DNA of 64,000 bases from Geobacillus subterraneus (GCF_001618685.1 NZ_CP014342.1:1922001-1986000), one strand, 5' to 3'; positions 10,971 through 20,020 are shown, counted from the first letter of the stretch. A program made the numbers and translations. The notes: generated by a model from the letters alone, not told the origin.

Positions 10971-11004
10971 TATAATTTAGATGAAATCAATCTCATTTTT
11001 CGAT
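10971..11004 (+). promoter_or_regulatory. Candidate gltC -10 and LysR-type operator
   Basis: TATAAT at 10971-10976 points toward gltC. ATCTCATTTTTCGAT at 10990-11004 has the dyad ATC/GAT and the T-N11-A spacing of LysR-family sites, and lies just downstream of that -10. That is the arrangement expected for GltC autorepression and gltB activation. The assignment is by motif only. Confidence 0.5.
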
Positions 11005-11025
11005 AAAAGGGAAAGGGGTGGAAAA

Positions 11026-11937
11026 ATGGAATTACGACAGCTGCAATATTTCGTTGAAGTCGCCAAGCGCGAACACGTGTCTGAAGCGGCCGATGCGCTT
11101 CACGTCGCCCAGTCGGCGATCAGCCGGCAAATTGCCAACCTCGAAGCGGAGCTTGGCGTCCAGCTCTTTGAACGCGAAGGGCGGAACGTGAAGCTCACCC
11201 CGATCGGACGCCACTTTTTGCCGCACGCGGAAGCGGTGCTAAAAGCGGTCGACGATGCAAAGCAACAAATTGAGGAATATTTGGACCCGGAACGCGGGAC
11301 GATTAAAATCGGCTTCCCGACAAGCCTCGCCAGCCATATGATGCCGATGGTCATTTCCGCTTTCAAAGGCGAGCACCCGAACGTCTCGTTCCATCTTCGT
11401 CAAGGATCGTACCATTATTTGATTGAAGCGGTGAAAAAGAGGGAAATTGATTTGGCGTTTCTTGGACCGATTCCGGCGCGCGAAATCGGCATTAAGGGAG
11501 AAATTTTATTTTCCGAGCCGTTTGCCGCCCTCTTGCCAAACAGCCACCCGCTCGCCCGCCGCGACCGGATCGTATTGAACGAACTGCGCCATGATCCATT
11601 TGTAACGTTTCCAAAAGGATACATTTTGCATCAAATCGTTATTGACGCTTGCCACCAAGCCGGATTTTCGCCCAACATTTCATCGGAAGGCGAAGATCTC
11701 GATGCCATTAAAGGGCTTGTCTCCGCTGGCATCGGCGTCACTCTCCTGCCGGAAAGCGCCTTGTCAGAAAGCTTGCTTCGTTACGCCGCCAAGGTGCCGA
11801 TTGAAATGCCGCAAGTAAAGCGCAACGTCGGCATCATCATTTCCGATCATCACGAGCTTGCCCCATCGGTGAAAGTATTCTACCGGTTTGTGAAAGACTT
11901 TTTCTCCGAGCTGGAGCGGTATCAATTGCGGGGATGA
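11026..11937 (+). CDS. gltC: LysR-type regulator of glutamate synthase
   Basis: 303 residues from ATG 11026, which has AAAGGGGTGG upstream; the in-frame ATG at 10981 has no RBS and would overlap the operator. The N-terminal winged helix ([26 protein letters not shown]) is followed by a linker helix and a periplasmic-binding-like effector domain. In B. subtilis GltC activates the glutamate synthase operon in response to 2-oxoglutarate and represses its own gene. Divergent position next to gltB supports the same role. A terminator follows. Confidence 0.93.
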   Translation: MELRQLQYFVEVAKREHVSEAADALHVAQSAISRQIANLEAELGVQLFEREGRNVKLTPIGRHFLPHAEAVLKAVDDAKQQIEEYLDPERGTIKIGFPTSLASHMMPMVISAFKGEHPNVSFHLRQGSYHYLIEAVKKREIDLAFLGPIPAREIGIKGEILFSEPFAALLPNSHPLARRDRIVLNELRHDPFVTFPKGYILHQIVIDACHQAGFSPNISSEGEDLDAIKGLVSAGIGVTLLPESALSESLLRYAAKVPIEMPQVKRNVGIIISDHHELAPSVKVFYRFVKDFFSELERYQLRG

Positions 11938-11984
11938 ACGCTCCCCCACCTGCGCTCACGTCGAGAAATGGGTTCAAGATCACA

Positions 11985-12020
11985 AAAAAGACGCAGGTGC
12001 TTTTTCCTGCGTCTTTCTCT
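11985..12020 (+). terminator. Terminator after gltC
   Basis: A 10-bp stem, AAGACGCAGG (11988-11997) with CCTGCGTCTT (12006-12015), followed by TCTCTTAT. The A-run upstream would let it act on the other strand as well. Confidence 0.8.
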
Positions 12021-12159
12021 TATATTCTCCCGCACACTTGCCTGTTCGTCCCCTTCACTCTTTTTCCTTCAGGGAGGGCTACTATCAAGGACAATTGAAA
12101 AAGGGGTATGAAGAGCATCGGGCTTTTGGTGCTGCTTCAATCAGATCGCGTCCCAAACG

Positions 12160-13146
12160 TCATCCCAGCCGCACCACCATCCGGCCGCGCAGTTCGCCGC
12201 GCAAAATGCGCTTAAGCGCTTGCGGCAATTCAGCGAGCGAAATCTCTTGAGCAATCCGCTCCAAATCCGGCTTTAAGTCGCCAGCGAGCCGCTCCCAAAT
12301 GCGGAGGCGCACATCCATTGGACAATAGACAGAATCGATGCCAAGCAAGCTGACACCGCGCAAAATAAACGGATGGACCGTCGTCGGCACTTCCGCCCCT
12401 CCGGTCAGTCCGCTCACCGCCACCGCTCCGCCGTAGCGGATGCGGCTTAACACCGTCGCCAGCGTCCGGCCGCCGACCGGGTCGACCGCCGCGGCCCAGC
12501 GCTGCTTATCCAGCGGACGAATGCGTTCAGCCGTGACGTCTTCGCGCGTCAACACTTCCTTGGCGCCGAGGGCGCGCAAATAGTCGTGCTCCGCCGTTTT
12601 GCCTGTGCTCGCTTCCACCGTATAGCCGCGCTTCGCGAGCATCGACACAGCCAGACTCCCGACGCCGCCCGTCGCCCCCGTGACAAGCACCGGTCCGCGT
12701 TCCGGCGTCAACCCATGCTCCTCAAGCCTGTGAATGGACAATGCCGCCGTGAACCCAGCCGTGCCGATCGCCATCGCTTCTTTCAACGTCAACCCTTTTG
12801 GCAGCGGCACGAGCCAATCGCCGTGCAGCCGGGCGTACTCGCTGTAGCCCCCGAAATGCGTCACACCGATTTCATAACCGGTCGCAATCACCTCATCCCC
12901 TTCGCGAAAACGCGGATGTTGCGACGAAACAACCACCCCGGCCAAATCAATTCCCGGCACGAACGGATACGTTTTCACAATTTTGCCGTCCGGAATGGAC
13001 GCCAATCCATCTTTGTAGTTGACGCTTGAATAATGGACGCGGACAACGACGTCTCCTTCCGGCAAATCATCCATGGATATCGTCTGCACGCCGGCGGTAA
13101 ATTCTGTTTCGGTTTTGTTGACAACAAACGCTTGAAATGCGGACAT
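12160..13146 (-). CDS. YhdH/YhfP-type quinone oxidoreductase (zinc-free MDR family; acryloyl-CoA reductase-like)
   Basis: About 328 residues from ATG 13146; the adjacent ATG 13149 is an alternative and both use GGGAAAGGGAG. The N-terminal catalytic fold reads YSSVNYKDGLA and FVPGIDLAG. The NADPH site GATGGVGSLAVSML lies mid-protein. There is no structural zinc Cys cluster, which fits the YhdH/AcuI branch of medium-chain dehydrogenases. Members reduce conjugated carbonyls such as acryloyl-CoA with NADPH. It is monocistronic in this context. Family is firm; substrate is not. Confidence 0.88.
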   Translation of the reverse strand: MSAFQAFVVNKTETEFTAGVQTISMDDLPEGDVVVRVHYSSVNYKDGLASIPDGKIVKTYPFVPGIDLAGVVVSSQHPRFREGDEVIATGYEIGVTHFGGYSEYARLHGDWLVPLPKGLTLKEAMAIGTAGFTAALSIHRLEEHGLTPERGPVLVTGATGGVGSLAVSMLAKRGYTVEASTGKTAEHDYLRALGAKEVLTREDVTAERIRPLDKQRWAAAVDPVGGRTLATVLSRIRYGGAVAVSGLTGGAEVPTTVHPFILRGVSLLGIDSVYCPMDVRLRIWERLAGDLKPDLERIAQEISLAELPQALKRILRGELRGRMVVRLG

Positions 13147-13217
13147 CATTCTCTCCCTTTCCCCATACATTCTTCACTCATGTCATTCGACAAACAAACG
13201 CCAGATTCCTTTTTTAT

Positions 13218-13269
13218 CATCCTGAACCAAGAAGACCCTCACTCCCGCTTGTGAGCGTAAGCGGGTGAT
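13218..13269 (+). repeat. Solo IS200/IS605-type right-end hairpin, copy A
   Basis: A 52-bp segment with stem CCCGCTT/AAGCGGG (13244-13250, 13259-13265) around GTGAGCGT. It matches copy B at 57313-57364 at most positions, sharing GAACC, AGAAGACC and GTGAGCGTAAG. No transposase gene is attached. It probably marks a lost TnpB-type or IS200-type element. Confidence 0.55.
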
Positions 13270-13305
13270 AAATAAACGTCTAATGAAAGTCCTTCCTACA
13301 CTTCC

Positions 13306-13333
13306 TTGACTTCTTTATGTTAAACTGTAAACA
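13306..13333 (+). promoter_or_regulatory. Candidate promoter of the Uma2-family gene
   Basis: TTGACT (13306-13311), 16 bp, then TAAACA (13328-13333). The -35 is good and the -10 poor. Confidence 0.35.
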
Positions 13334-13365
13334 AACATATCTTTAAGATGAAAGAAGGTGAAACA

Positions 13366-13935
13366 GTGGGCAATACCCCTGACTTGAACAAAATTTACAC
13401 GTACGCTGACTGGAAAACATGGGAAGGTCGCTGGGAACTGATAAATGGAAAAGCCTATAATATGACACCTGCTCCATCTTCGGAACATCAATTTGCCGTC
13501 GGAGAATTGTATTTTGCTTTGCGCCATTTTTTCCAAAACCAACATTGTTACGTCTTTATGGCGCCGTTTGATGTATTCCTTAGCAAAAATGAAACGTATG
13601 AAACCCCTGATGACATTGTCCAACCCGATATTGCCGTGATTTGCAATAAAAAACAGATTGTCCAAAAAGGATGTTACGGGGCGCCTGCGCTAGTTGTTGA
13701 AGTTTTGTCACCTTCAACCGCTTTAAAAGATTACAACGAAAAATTTTACACGTACCAACACTACGGCATTGCAGAATATTGGATCGTCGATACGGCTAAC
13801 AAAATGATTCATGTATACCATTTGCACGAAGGAGCCTATCAACGGCATGCCACCTACGGGCAACAAGACACGCTGCATTCCGCACAATTTGAGGACTTAG
13901 CTATTCCACTAACGTATGTATTTGGATGGAGTTAA
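13366..13935 (+). CDS. Uma2-family (DUF820) PD-(D/E)XK nuclease-like protein
   Basis: 189 residues from GTG 13366, chosen because AAGAAGGTG lies six bases upstream; the ATG at 13348 sits inside that RBS. The restriction-endonuclease-like core is visible as IVQPDIAVI, then PALVVEVLSPST (the E-x-L-S-P-S form of the catalytic motif), then KFYTYQHYGIAEYWIVD. Uma2 proteins are common in Bacillales and cyanobacteria, mostly of unknown role, and some are thought to be linked to mobile DNA. Nothing next to it indicates a partner gene. It is AT-richer than its neighbours and may be acquired. Confidence 0.85.
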   Translation: MGNTPDLNKIYTYADWKTWEGRWELINGKAYNMTPAPSSEHQFAVGELYFALRHFFQNQHCYVFMAPFDVFLSKNETYETPDDIVQPDIAVICNKKQIVQKGCYGAPALVVEVLSPSTALKDYNEKFYTYQHYGIAEYWIVDTANKMIHVYHLHEGAYQRHATYGQQDTLHSAQFEDLAIPLTYVFGWS

Positions 13936-14117
13936 AACGGTTCTGACCATTCAGTGTTCATGATCGATCTTTCGTCAAACGCACAGGAATCGATGATCCA
14001 GCAGCCTGCCCTAAGGCAGATGTCTAAGAATCTCCCATCTCGAAACCGGGAGAACGTCCAACCCTAGCGACAGCGGCCTGCTTCTATGTTTTTCCGAATG
14101 TCTGCACGAAGGCAAAC

Positions 14118-14150
14118 AAAACACCAGCCTGTCGACCCAAGCTGGCGTTT
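14118..14150 (-). terminator. Terminator after the aminotransferase gene
   Basis: On the minus strand CGCCAGC (14141-14147) pairs with GCTGGTG (14122-14128) with one G-T wobble, followed by TTTTGTTT. It lies just past the stop. Confidence 0.75.
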
Positions 14151-14157
14151 GTTCTTC

Positions 14158-15510
14158 TTATTGAATGGCCGCTAGCGCCCCGCTCAAGACGCGGACCACA
14201 AACGAAAGTTCATCATCCGTGATGCACAGCGGCGGCGACAAGGTGAGCACGTTGTTGTACCCGGCGACTGTCGTTCCGTTTTTGCCGATGATGAGGCCGT
14301 TTTCTTTGCATCGATGGATCACTTGATTGACAAGCGACACATCAAGAGGCTCTTTCGTCGCTCGGTCGGCGACCAATTCAATGCCGACAAGCAGCCCTTG
14401 GCCGCGCACATCCCCGACGTACGGATGGTCGGCCAGTTTCGTTTTCAGTGCCGAAAGCAGCCATTCGCCCGCTTCACGCGAACGGTCAAACAGACGCTCC
14501 TCCTCCATAATCTCGATGTTTTTCAGCGCCACCGCACAAGCAGCCGGATGGCCCCCAAACGTATTGACATGGCGGAAATAGTCGTATTCGCCTGTTCCTT
14601 TGAACGCCTCGTAAATCTCTTTCCGAACCGCCATTGCCGCCAGCGGCAAATACGCGCTCGTAATGCCTTTCGCCATCGTGATAATGTCCGGCTTGACGCC
14701 GTAGTGTTGAAATCCGAACGCCGCTCCCGTCCGGCCGAAGCCGCAGATGACTTCATCGACAATGAGCAATGCGCCGTGTTTTTCACACACTTCTTTGACC
14801 GCTTTCATATACCCGTCCGGAGGAATGAGCACACCGCCCCCGGTGATGATCGGCTCCATAATGACGGCCGCAATCGTTTCACTCAACTCCCACGTCATGA
14901 CATCATCAATGGCCTTGACCGCCCGCAACCGGCGCGGGTCATCCGCCGCATCCGGGTCGCGGTACACATCCGGCGGCGGCACGTGGATGAACCCTGGCGC
15001 GAGCGGTTCGTATTTGTATTTCCGTTGCGCCTGCCCGGTCGCTGAGAGCGCCCCCATCGAATTCCCATGGTACGCCCGGTAGCGGGAAATGATTTTGTAC
15101 CGGTGATGCTCCCCGCGTTGCTGATGGTATTGGCGGGCGATTTTAAACGCCGTTTCGTTTGCTTCCGACCCGCTGTTGGAAAAGAAAATGACATACTCAT
15201 CGCCTAACAGTTCGTTGAGTTTTTCCCCGAGCCCGATGGCCGGCAGGTGGCTTTGCGTGAGCGGGAAATATGCCAGCGTTTTCAGCTGCTCGTACGCTGC
15301 TTCCGCCAGCTCCTCGCGTCCGTACCCGACGTTGACGCACCAAAGCCCGGCCATCGCGTCCAAATAGTTGTTTCCTGCGACATCGGTCACCCAGCACCCT
15401 TTTGCCTCGGTTACAACAACCGTGGCACTCGGATTGTATGGCTTCAACGAATGCCAAATGTATCGGTCGTCTTTGTCGAGCCATCGTTGATGGCTTTGTT
15501 CGGTTCTCAT
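14158..15510 (-). CDS. Class III (omega) aminotransferase, PLP-dependent
   Basis: 450 residues from ATG 15510 (MRTEQSHQRWLDKDDRYIW), with GGAAGGGAG about ten bases upstream; the frame extends to 15591 without support. Fold type I class III signatures include SNSGSEANETAFKIARQYH, AYHGNS, DEVICGFGRTG, and the PLP lysine in TMAKGITSAYLPLAA. Family members move amino groups from omega-amino acids (beta-alanine, GABA, taurine, putrescine) to pyruvate or 2-oxoglutarate. A PucR-type regulator gene and an APC permease gene lie upstream, which suggests uptake and breakdown of one such amine. It resembles B. subtilis YhxA; the substrate is not decided. Confidence 0.88.
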   Translation of the reverse strand: MRTEQSHQRWLDKDDRYIWHSLKPYNPSATVVVTEAKGCWVTDVAGNNYLDAMAGLWCVNVGYGREELAEAAYEQLKTLAYFPLTQSHLPAIGLGEKLNELLGDEYVIFFSNSGSEANETAFKIARQYHQQRGEHHRYKIISRYRAYHGNSMGALSATGQAQRKYKYEPLAPGFIHVPPPDVYRDPDAADDPRRLRAVKAIDDVMTWELSETIAAVIMEPIITGGGVLIPPDGYMKAVKEVCEKHGALLIVDEVICGFGRTGAAFGFQHYGVKPDIITMAKGITSAYLPLAAMAVRKEIYEAFKGTGEYDYFRHVNTFGGHPAACAVALKNIEIMEEERLFDRSREAGEWLLSALKTKLADHPYVGDVRGQGLLVGIELVADRATKEPLDVSLVNQVIHRCKENGLIIGKNGTTVAGYNNVLTLSPPLCITDDELSFVVRVLSGALAAIQ

Positions 15511-15703
15511 CACCGCTTGGCTCCCTTCCATTGGAAATCGTTCTATTTTACAGCCATTATCGCTCATCCCGCACCACGGTTCATTAGACAAAGTGTAAAA
15601 ATAGTCGTTTCATCCGTTCCACAGTTTGACTACCATTTTCACCCTAAACCACTAGAGACGAATCGCTGCTAGGACTGCGCACATCCCTCTAGGGCTATGG
15701 CCT

Positions 15704-16046
15704 TTACTCGGCTCCAAGCGCGGCCCTCCGTTGCCCATGCATCTCCCCGCCGCTCATCAAGTAGTCGTACGCTTTGAGCATCAACTCGAGAGCCAACCGC
15801 TTGTCCGCTTCCATGAAATCAGTCCCAAGGAATCTTTCTAGCTTTTCCATGCGGTGGTACAACGTCTGCCGGACGATAAACAGCCGTTTTGCCGCCTCTT
15901 GCTTCGAACCGTTGCACTGCAGATACACTTTGAGCGTTTCAAGCAGCTTTCCATTATATTTCCGGTCATACTCAATAATCGGCCCTAAATATCGGTTGAT
16001 GGCCTCACGCAAATCGCTATATTTGTCCAACACTATAATCATCCGG
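15704..16046 (-). pseudogene. PucR-type regulator, C-terminal (HTH_30) fragment
   Basis: About 114 native codons after the TnpB element end: IVLDKYSDLREAINRYLGPI, then EYDRKYNGKLLETL and KQEAAKRLFIVRQTLYHRME. This is the helix-turn-helix tail of PucR/CdaR-type regulators. The open frame continues back into the inserted element, where it reads through the hairpin. The N-terminal part of the same gene lies at 17376-17886. About 250 residues of the expected middle (GGDEF-like) domain are missing from both pieces, so the regulator should be dead. Confidence 0.75.
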
Positions 16047-16130
16047 TGTGAACTACCCCCACTTAATTTTCTAGCGAAAATTTGAAGTGGGGGCTTCCAA
16101 AGAAGTTTGACTGCTTCAAGCAATCCTTAT
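16047..16130 (-). ncRNA. Candidate TnpB guide RNA (omega/reRNA) 3' end and right-end hairpin
   Basis: Immediately after tnpB, on the same strand, a strong hairpin spans 16056-16093: nine pairs (CCCCCACTT/AAGTGGGGG), a small bulge, then AATTTTC/GAAAATT closing a TAGC loop. It is followed by TAGTTCAC and then native regulator sequence. In IS200/IS605-type elements this position holds the transposon right end and the scaffold of the TnpB guide RNA, with the guide read from the flank. The 5' limit of the RNA is unknown. Confidence 0.5.
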
Positions 16131-17363
16131 TCTTTGAGGCGTGTCCACTTCGCCGCTAGAGCATAAGACACTCAGGTCTACAGCTTTACTTTTCTTTAAG
16201 ATGTTTAATGCGCCATTGACATCAGCATTAATTAGTTTGCCAGACTTTGTTCGATACAAGCCGCGCTTAACACGTTTGCCGCTGAACTTATATTCTTTTG
16301 GATTGTCGGCATTATATTCAGGAATCTCATCGCCGTCAAAAAAGCTGGCTTGAGACGTATATGATTCTTCCTGTTTCAAGAATTCAATGCCGTAAAATTC
16401 ACAAAGATATTCTAATTTTTCTTTTATGTTACCGAGAGGAATATTGACAAAGTTTTGATTTGTCTTTTTTCCTAGATTAATATTGCGTTGTAATGTTTCC
16501 GCATAGCCAATGACAAGTTTACCAATTTGATTTTCAATACAGTAGTTAATGATGTAACGGCAAGTCTTGTTGATATAATCATTCACTTTATTATTGCGAT
16601 TCATAGCAAGCAAAGCCTGTTTACGAGTCGTGCCTTTGATTTTTTGCTTATCTTTCATGCTTTGAAGTCTGGCATTTTCTTTGTTAAACCATTGATTTAT
16701 ACTTTTTAATCTCCGCCCATCAATGATGAATGATCTGCCGTCTGATGTGACACAAGTGGCAAGATTGTTTAATCCTAAATCAATGGCCAGTGCTTTTTGG
16801 TCGTTTAATTCTCTTTGATCTTCAGGCATTTCATATTTGTACTGAATCTCAAAGAACCTGGCATGATGCTTAGGAATGATTTCAATCTGCTTAATCTTTT
16901 TGTCCAGCAACACAGGCGGAATCGTTATCGTGATAGGCTTGTGAGTCTTTTTAAATAGGCGAGAATACGGTATCGTGAATTTGTTGCCGTCTATACGAAT
17001 CTGGCCAATGATCAGTGAATGAAAGCCATCTTTTTTAAGATATTTTGGAATACTGATAGCCTTGTAGTCATATTTTCCTTGTTTGGCAAGACTGATCAAA
17101 CCAAAGAAAGATTTAAAGGCTTCATTGACCTTTTTTAAAATTTGCTGTGCCATGTTGCTGTTTAACAGCTTATAGTTTTCGTTAGTTTTTGCAAGATGAT
17201 CGTTTTTCTCATAATTAAGAAATTCCTTGTGTTCAAAATAGTATTGTCTGACATTGTACAATCCGACGTTGTACATGTTCTTGGCAATATGGCACAGTTC
17301 TCGAAGAGTCAAGTATTCTTCTTTGGTCAAACCATTTAGCTGTTGTTTGATACAAAAATACAT
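16116..17363 (-). CDS. tnpB: TnpB RNA-guided nuclease (IS200/IS605, IS1341-type element)
   Basis: 415 residues from ATG 17363, with GGGAGGTG upstream. The N-terminal helical domain ([20 protein letters not shown]) is followed by RuvC-I ([19 protein letters not shown]). RuvC-III is seen in [10 protein letters not shown] near the C-terminus. The usual RuvC-II Glu is absent at [13 protein letters not shown]; instead [10 protein letters not shown] lies further on, as in TnpB clades described with a relocated catalytic Glu. The CxxC zinc ribbon is also missing. There is no tnpA partner, so this is an IS1341-type element that would need TnpA in trans. It is inserted in a PucR-type gene in the same orientation. 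Confidence 0.9.
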   Translation of the reverse strand: MYFCIKQQLNGLTKEEYLTLRELCHIAKNMYNVGLYNVRQYYFEHKEFLNYEKNDHLAKTNENYKLLNSNMAQQILKKVNEAFKSFFGLISLAKQGKYDYKAISIPKYLKKDGFHSLIIGQIRIDGNKFTIPYSRLFKKTHKPITITIPPVLLDKKIKQIEIIPKHHARFFEIQYKYEMPEDQRELNDQKALAIDLGLNNLATCVTSDGRSFIIDGRRLKSINQWFNKENARLQSMKDKQKIKGTTRKQALLAMNRNNKVNDYINKTCRYIINYCIENQIGKLVIGYAETLQRNINLGKKTNQNFVNIPLGNIKEKLEYLCEFYGIEFLKQEESYTSQASFFDGDEIPEYNADNPKEYKFSGKRVKRGLYRTKSGKLINADVNGALNILKKSKAVDLSVLCSSGEVDTPQRIRIA

Positions 17364-17375
17364 GTTTTCACCTCC

Positions 17376-17886
17376 CATCTAGGCAGCTGTGCAAAAACGT
17401 TAAAATCTCCCGATAATGATGAACCGTCAGCAGCTTTTTATTCAACTCTTGAGAATACGACTCAAGCTGGGAGATCATTTGATATTGCTGATTAATCAAA
17501 TACGTGTGAATGTCATGGGTAATCTCGACGAAAGGAACTTCCTCAAGAAAAAGAATGAGCGGGAAATGGTGGCGGTCAGCCAGCTCTAATGCCTCCTTTG
17601 GGATCGAGGAGGCGTACGTTCCCAATTCGATGCATAGCCCCGAAGCGTCACATTCAATCAACTGCCGAAGCAGCGATAAAAACAATGCGTCATCTTCCCG
17701 CCACCCGACACCGGTAGACAAAATGAGCTCTTTGCCGCGCAGCAAGTTGCTGATTTTTGTGACCTCGACGACATGCACCCACTTGACTGGCCTTGACAGC
17801 CCTTCTTTTCCAGCGACAACAACCGCTTTTTGGAAATAGTTTCTCTTTAATACATCAGCGACTGTCAGAGGAAAGCTGTACTCCAT
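17376..17886 (-). pseudogene. PucR-type regulator, N-terminal fragment
   Basis: About 170 residues from ATG 17886 (MEYSFPLTVADVLKR), with GAGGGGAGAGGGAAGG upstream. The sequence matches the PucR N-terminal domain: KWVHVVEVTKISNLLRGKEL, then GLCIELGTYASSIPKEALEL, then FPLILFLEEVPFVEITHDI. A coiled linker (QLESYSQELNKKL) follows and the frame ends inside the TnpB element at 17368. Family members activate catabolic genes next to them, here the aminotransferase and the divergent permease. With the C-terminal DNA-binding part separated, activity is doubtful. Confidence 0.82.
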
Positions 17887-17967
17887 CCTTCCCTCTCCCC
17901 TCTGTTTCATCCTTGTTAAGAATATTCGCAACTTTACGACCAAACTCCTTCTAAAATGGCAACGTCT

Positions 17968-17984
17968 ATTGACAAATTGTCCAA
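17968..17984. promoter_or_regulatory. Candidate operator, dyad in the regulator/permease gap
   Basis: GACAAATTGTC (17971-17981) is a perfect 5-1-5 palindrome in the divergent intergenic region, flanked by TT and CAA. A related half-site TTTGTC lies at about 18009. A site for the PucR-type regulator is the simplest reading; it is untested. Confidence 0.35.
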
Positions 17985-18109
17985 TCGTCCTTTGTTTTTT
18001 GTTGGCACTTTGTCTAATGTGGGGGACGGCTCTTCCATATACACTAAAAATAATTATATAATCGGACTATTCCACCAATTCAAACTACTATTCCGAAGGG
18101 GGAATGCAG

Positions 18110-19501
18110 ATGAATCATTCCGGTCTGCAAAAAGGATTGAAAGAACGCCATATGGCGATGATCGCCATCGCCGGAGTCATCGGCGCCGGGTTGTTTGTTG
18201 GAAGCGGAGCTGTTATCCACTCGACAGGACCGGGGGCCATTGTTTCTTACGCTCTAGCAGGTGCGCTCGTCGTGCTTGTCATGCGGATGCTTGGGGAAAT
18301 GGCGGCGGCCCGTCCGACGAGCGGATCGTTTGCCGCTTACGCCCATGAAGCGATCGGCCCGTGGGCAGGATTCACGGTTGGGTGGCTGTACTGGTTCTTT
18401 TGGGTGATTGTCATTGCGATTGAAGCGAATGCGGGAGCGGCGATCATCCAATATTGGTTTCCTTCCATTCCGTTATGGCTCCTTAGCCTTGTTCTCACCA
18501 TTTTGATGACGCTTACAAACGTTTGGTCCGTGAAATCTTACGGGGAGTTTGAATATTGGTTCGCCTTCATCAAAGTGGCGAGCATCGTGCTTTTCCTCAT
18601 TCTTGGCTTAGCGTTCATCTTCGGCCTTGCTCCGGGCAGCGAACCGATTGGGCTGAAAAACTTAACCGGCCACGGCGGATTTATGCCGCATGGCATCGGT
18701 TCGATCCTTGTCGGAATCGTCATCGTCATTTTCTCGTTCTTCGGGACAGAAATCGTCACGATCGCCGCCGGAGAATCAGCCGAGCCGCAAGAAGCGGTGT
18801 CGAAGGCGACGAAATCGGTGACATGGCGAATTTTAGTCTTCTATATCGGATCGATTGCCGTTGTCGTCACATTGCTGCCGTGGAACTCGGCAAGCGTCTT
18901 GAAAAGCCCGTTTGTTGCCGTGTTAGAACATGTCGGCGTCCCTGCGGCCGCCCAAATCATGAACTTTATCGTATTGACTGCCGTTTTGTCCTGCCTCAAT
19001 TCCGGACTGTACACAACGTCGCGTATGCTTTACTCTCTCGCTGAGAAAGGAGAGGCGCCAAAATCATTTTTACGGCTCAGCAAAAACGGCGTTCCGGTCC
19101 GGGCGGTCATCGCCAGCACGCTGTTTGGCTACATCGCCGTCATCATGAACTACGTTTCGCCTGATAAAGTGTTTCTCTTTCTGGTCAACTCTTCCGGAGC
19201 GATCGCGCTGCTCGTCTATTTAGTGATTGCCATCTCACAATTGCGCCTGCGGCAAAAGCTTGAACGCGAAAACAGCACCGACTTGAAGATCAAAATGTGG
19301 CTGTTTCCATATTTAACGTATTTTACAATTCTCGTCTTGCTCGTCATCCTCGCCTCGATGCTGTTCATTGAATCAATGGTTTCACAGTTGCTGCTAACGC
19401 TGCTCATTACCGCCGTCGTCATCGTTTGCTACTTCCTCTTTGTCCGGCGCCATCTTCATCCAAATTATCGGCCGACGGCATCGACGACTATAAAAGAGTA
19501 G
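18110..19501 (+). CDS. APC-family amino-acid permease (GABA-permease-like)
   Basis: 463 residues with twelve predicted membrane spans. The start is ATG 18110, six bases after AAGGGGGA; ATG 18104 is too close to the RBS. The consensus first helix GVIGAGLFVGSG, then STGPGAIVSYALAGALVVLV and ARPTSGSFAAYA, are typical of the AAT group (GabP, AnsP, RocC). The FSFFGTEIVTIAAGESAEP segment agrees. It imports an amino acid by proton symport. Position next to the split regulator and the class III aminotransferase points to uptake of the amine that enzyme uses. The cytosolic C-terminus is short. Confidence 0.9.
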   Translation: MNHSGLQKGLKERHMAMIAIAGVIGAGLFVGSGAVIHSTGPGAIVSYALAGALVVLVMRMLGEMAAARPTSGSFAAYAHEAIGPWAGFTVGWLYWFFWVIVIAIEANAGAAIIQYWFPSIPLWLLSLVLTILMTLTNVWSVKSYGEFEYWFAFIKVASIVLFLILGLAFIFGLAPGSEPIGLKNLTGHGGFMPHGIGSILVGIVIVIFSFFGTEIVTIAAGESAEPQEAVSKATKSVTWRILVFYIGSIAVVVTLLPWNSASVLKSPFVAVLEHVGVPAAAQIMNFIVLTAVLSCLNSGLYTTSRMLYSLAEKGEAPKSFLRLSKNGVPVRAVIASTLFGYIAVIMNYVSPDKVFLFLVNSSGAIALLVYLVIAISQLRLRQKLERENSTDLKIKMWLFPYLTYFTILVLLVILASMLFIESMVSQLLLTLLITAVVIVCYFLFVRRHLHPNYRPTASTTIKE

Positions 19502-19521
19502 CGTTCATTATGGCTGAACGA

Positions 19522-19560
19522 GAATAGCGCCCATCATCGAGGGGCGCTATTCCTTTTGAA
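19522..19560 (+). terminator. Terminator after the permease
   Basis: An 11-bp stem, GAATAGCGCCC (19522-19532) with GGGCGCTATTC (19542-19552), followed by CTTTTGAA. Confidence 0.82.
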
Positions 19561-19711
19561 CAGCCTGTTTCCTCTGCCCGCCCGCAACCACGTCCACACG
19601 GACATCCAAAAGTGACAACTTTTCAAACTTCCACCGATCCCTATATACATGGATGATCCCACGTTGTATACTGACATTGAGAATAATTTCACAAACTAGG
19701 AGGCCTAAACC

Positions 19712-20020
19712 ATGATTGTCCACGAACTGATGGACATGGAACATTTATTTGCCGAGCAATTGCAGGAAGGTTACTACATCATCCGCGAAACGTACCAAAA
19801 CGTGCTCATTGAACCAAAAGGCGGCGACGCCGTCCGGCAAGTGGACGCCGGAACCGAAGAAGTCGTCACCCTTTTGTTCGACCCGGGCGATGAATATTCG
19901 CTTCTTTGTCTTGATACGTACACGTTTACCGGCGGCATTCCGTCGTTAACCGAGCTGAAAGAAACGATTGCCGCTGAATATGACGTGTTTGTCAACCGTC
20001 ATCGCGCGGCATCCTTGTAG
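19712..20020 (+). CDS. Small conserved-looking protein of unknown function
   Basis: 102 residues, acidic, with no membrane segment. It starts at ATG 19712, with a strong AGGAGG eight bases upstream, which is the main reason to believe it is expressed. The sequence runs MIVHELMDMEHLFAEQLQEG, then VDAGTEEVVTLLFDPGDEYS. I recognise no domain. It is monocistronic between the permease terminator and the convergent methyltransferase. Confidence 0.7.
   Translation: MIVHELMDMEHLFAEQLQEGYYIIRETYQNVLIEPKGGDAVRQVDAGTEEVVTLLFDPGDEYSLLCLDTYTFTGGIPSLTELKETIAAEYDVFVNRHRAASL

Larger units (their letters stand above)
16047..17375 (-). mobile_element. IS1341-type TnpB element, left end apparently missing
   Basis: The element is bounded on the 3' side by the hairpin near 16047. 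On the 5' side native-looking regulator codons (HHYREILTFLHSCLD) run to about 17376, only a dozen bases before the tnpB start. That leaves no room for the palindromic left end usual in this group, so the 5' end was probably lost by deletion. Confidence 0.6.

Noticed and set aside
18003-18022. TTGGCAC before the permease as a sigma-54 promoter
   Set aside because: The -12 element (TTGCA-like) is missing at the required spacing; CTAAT is found instead.
19547-19744. Minus-strand frame opposite the start of the small unknown gene
   Set aside because: It overlaps the permease terminator and the strong AGGAGG of the plus-strand gene; composition is that of a shadow frame.
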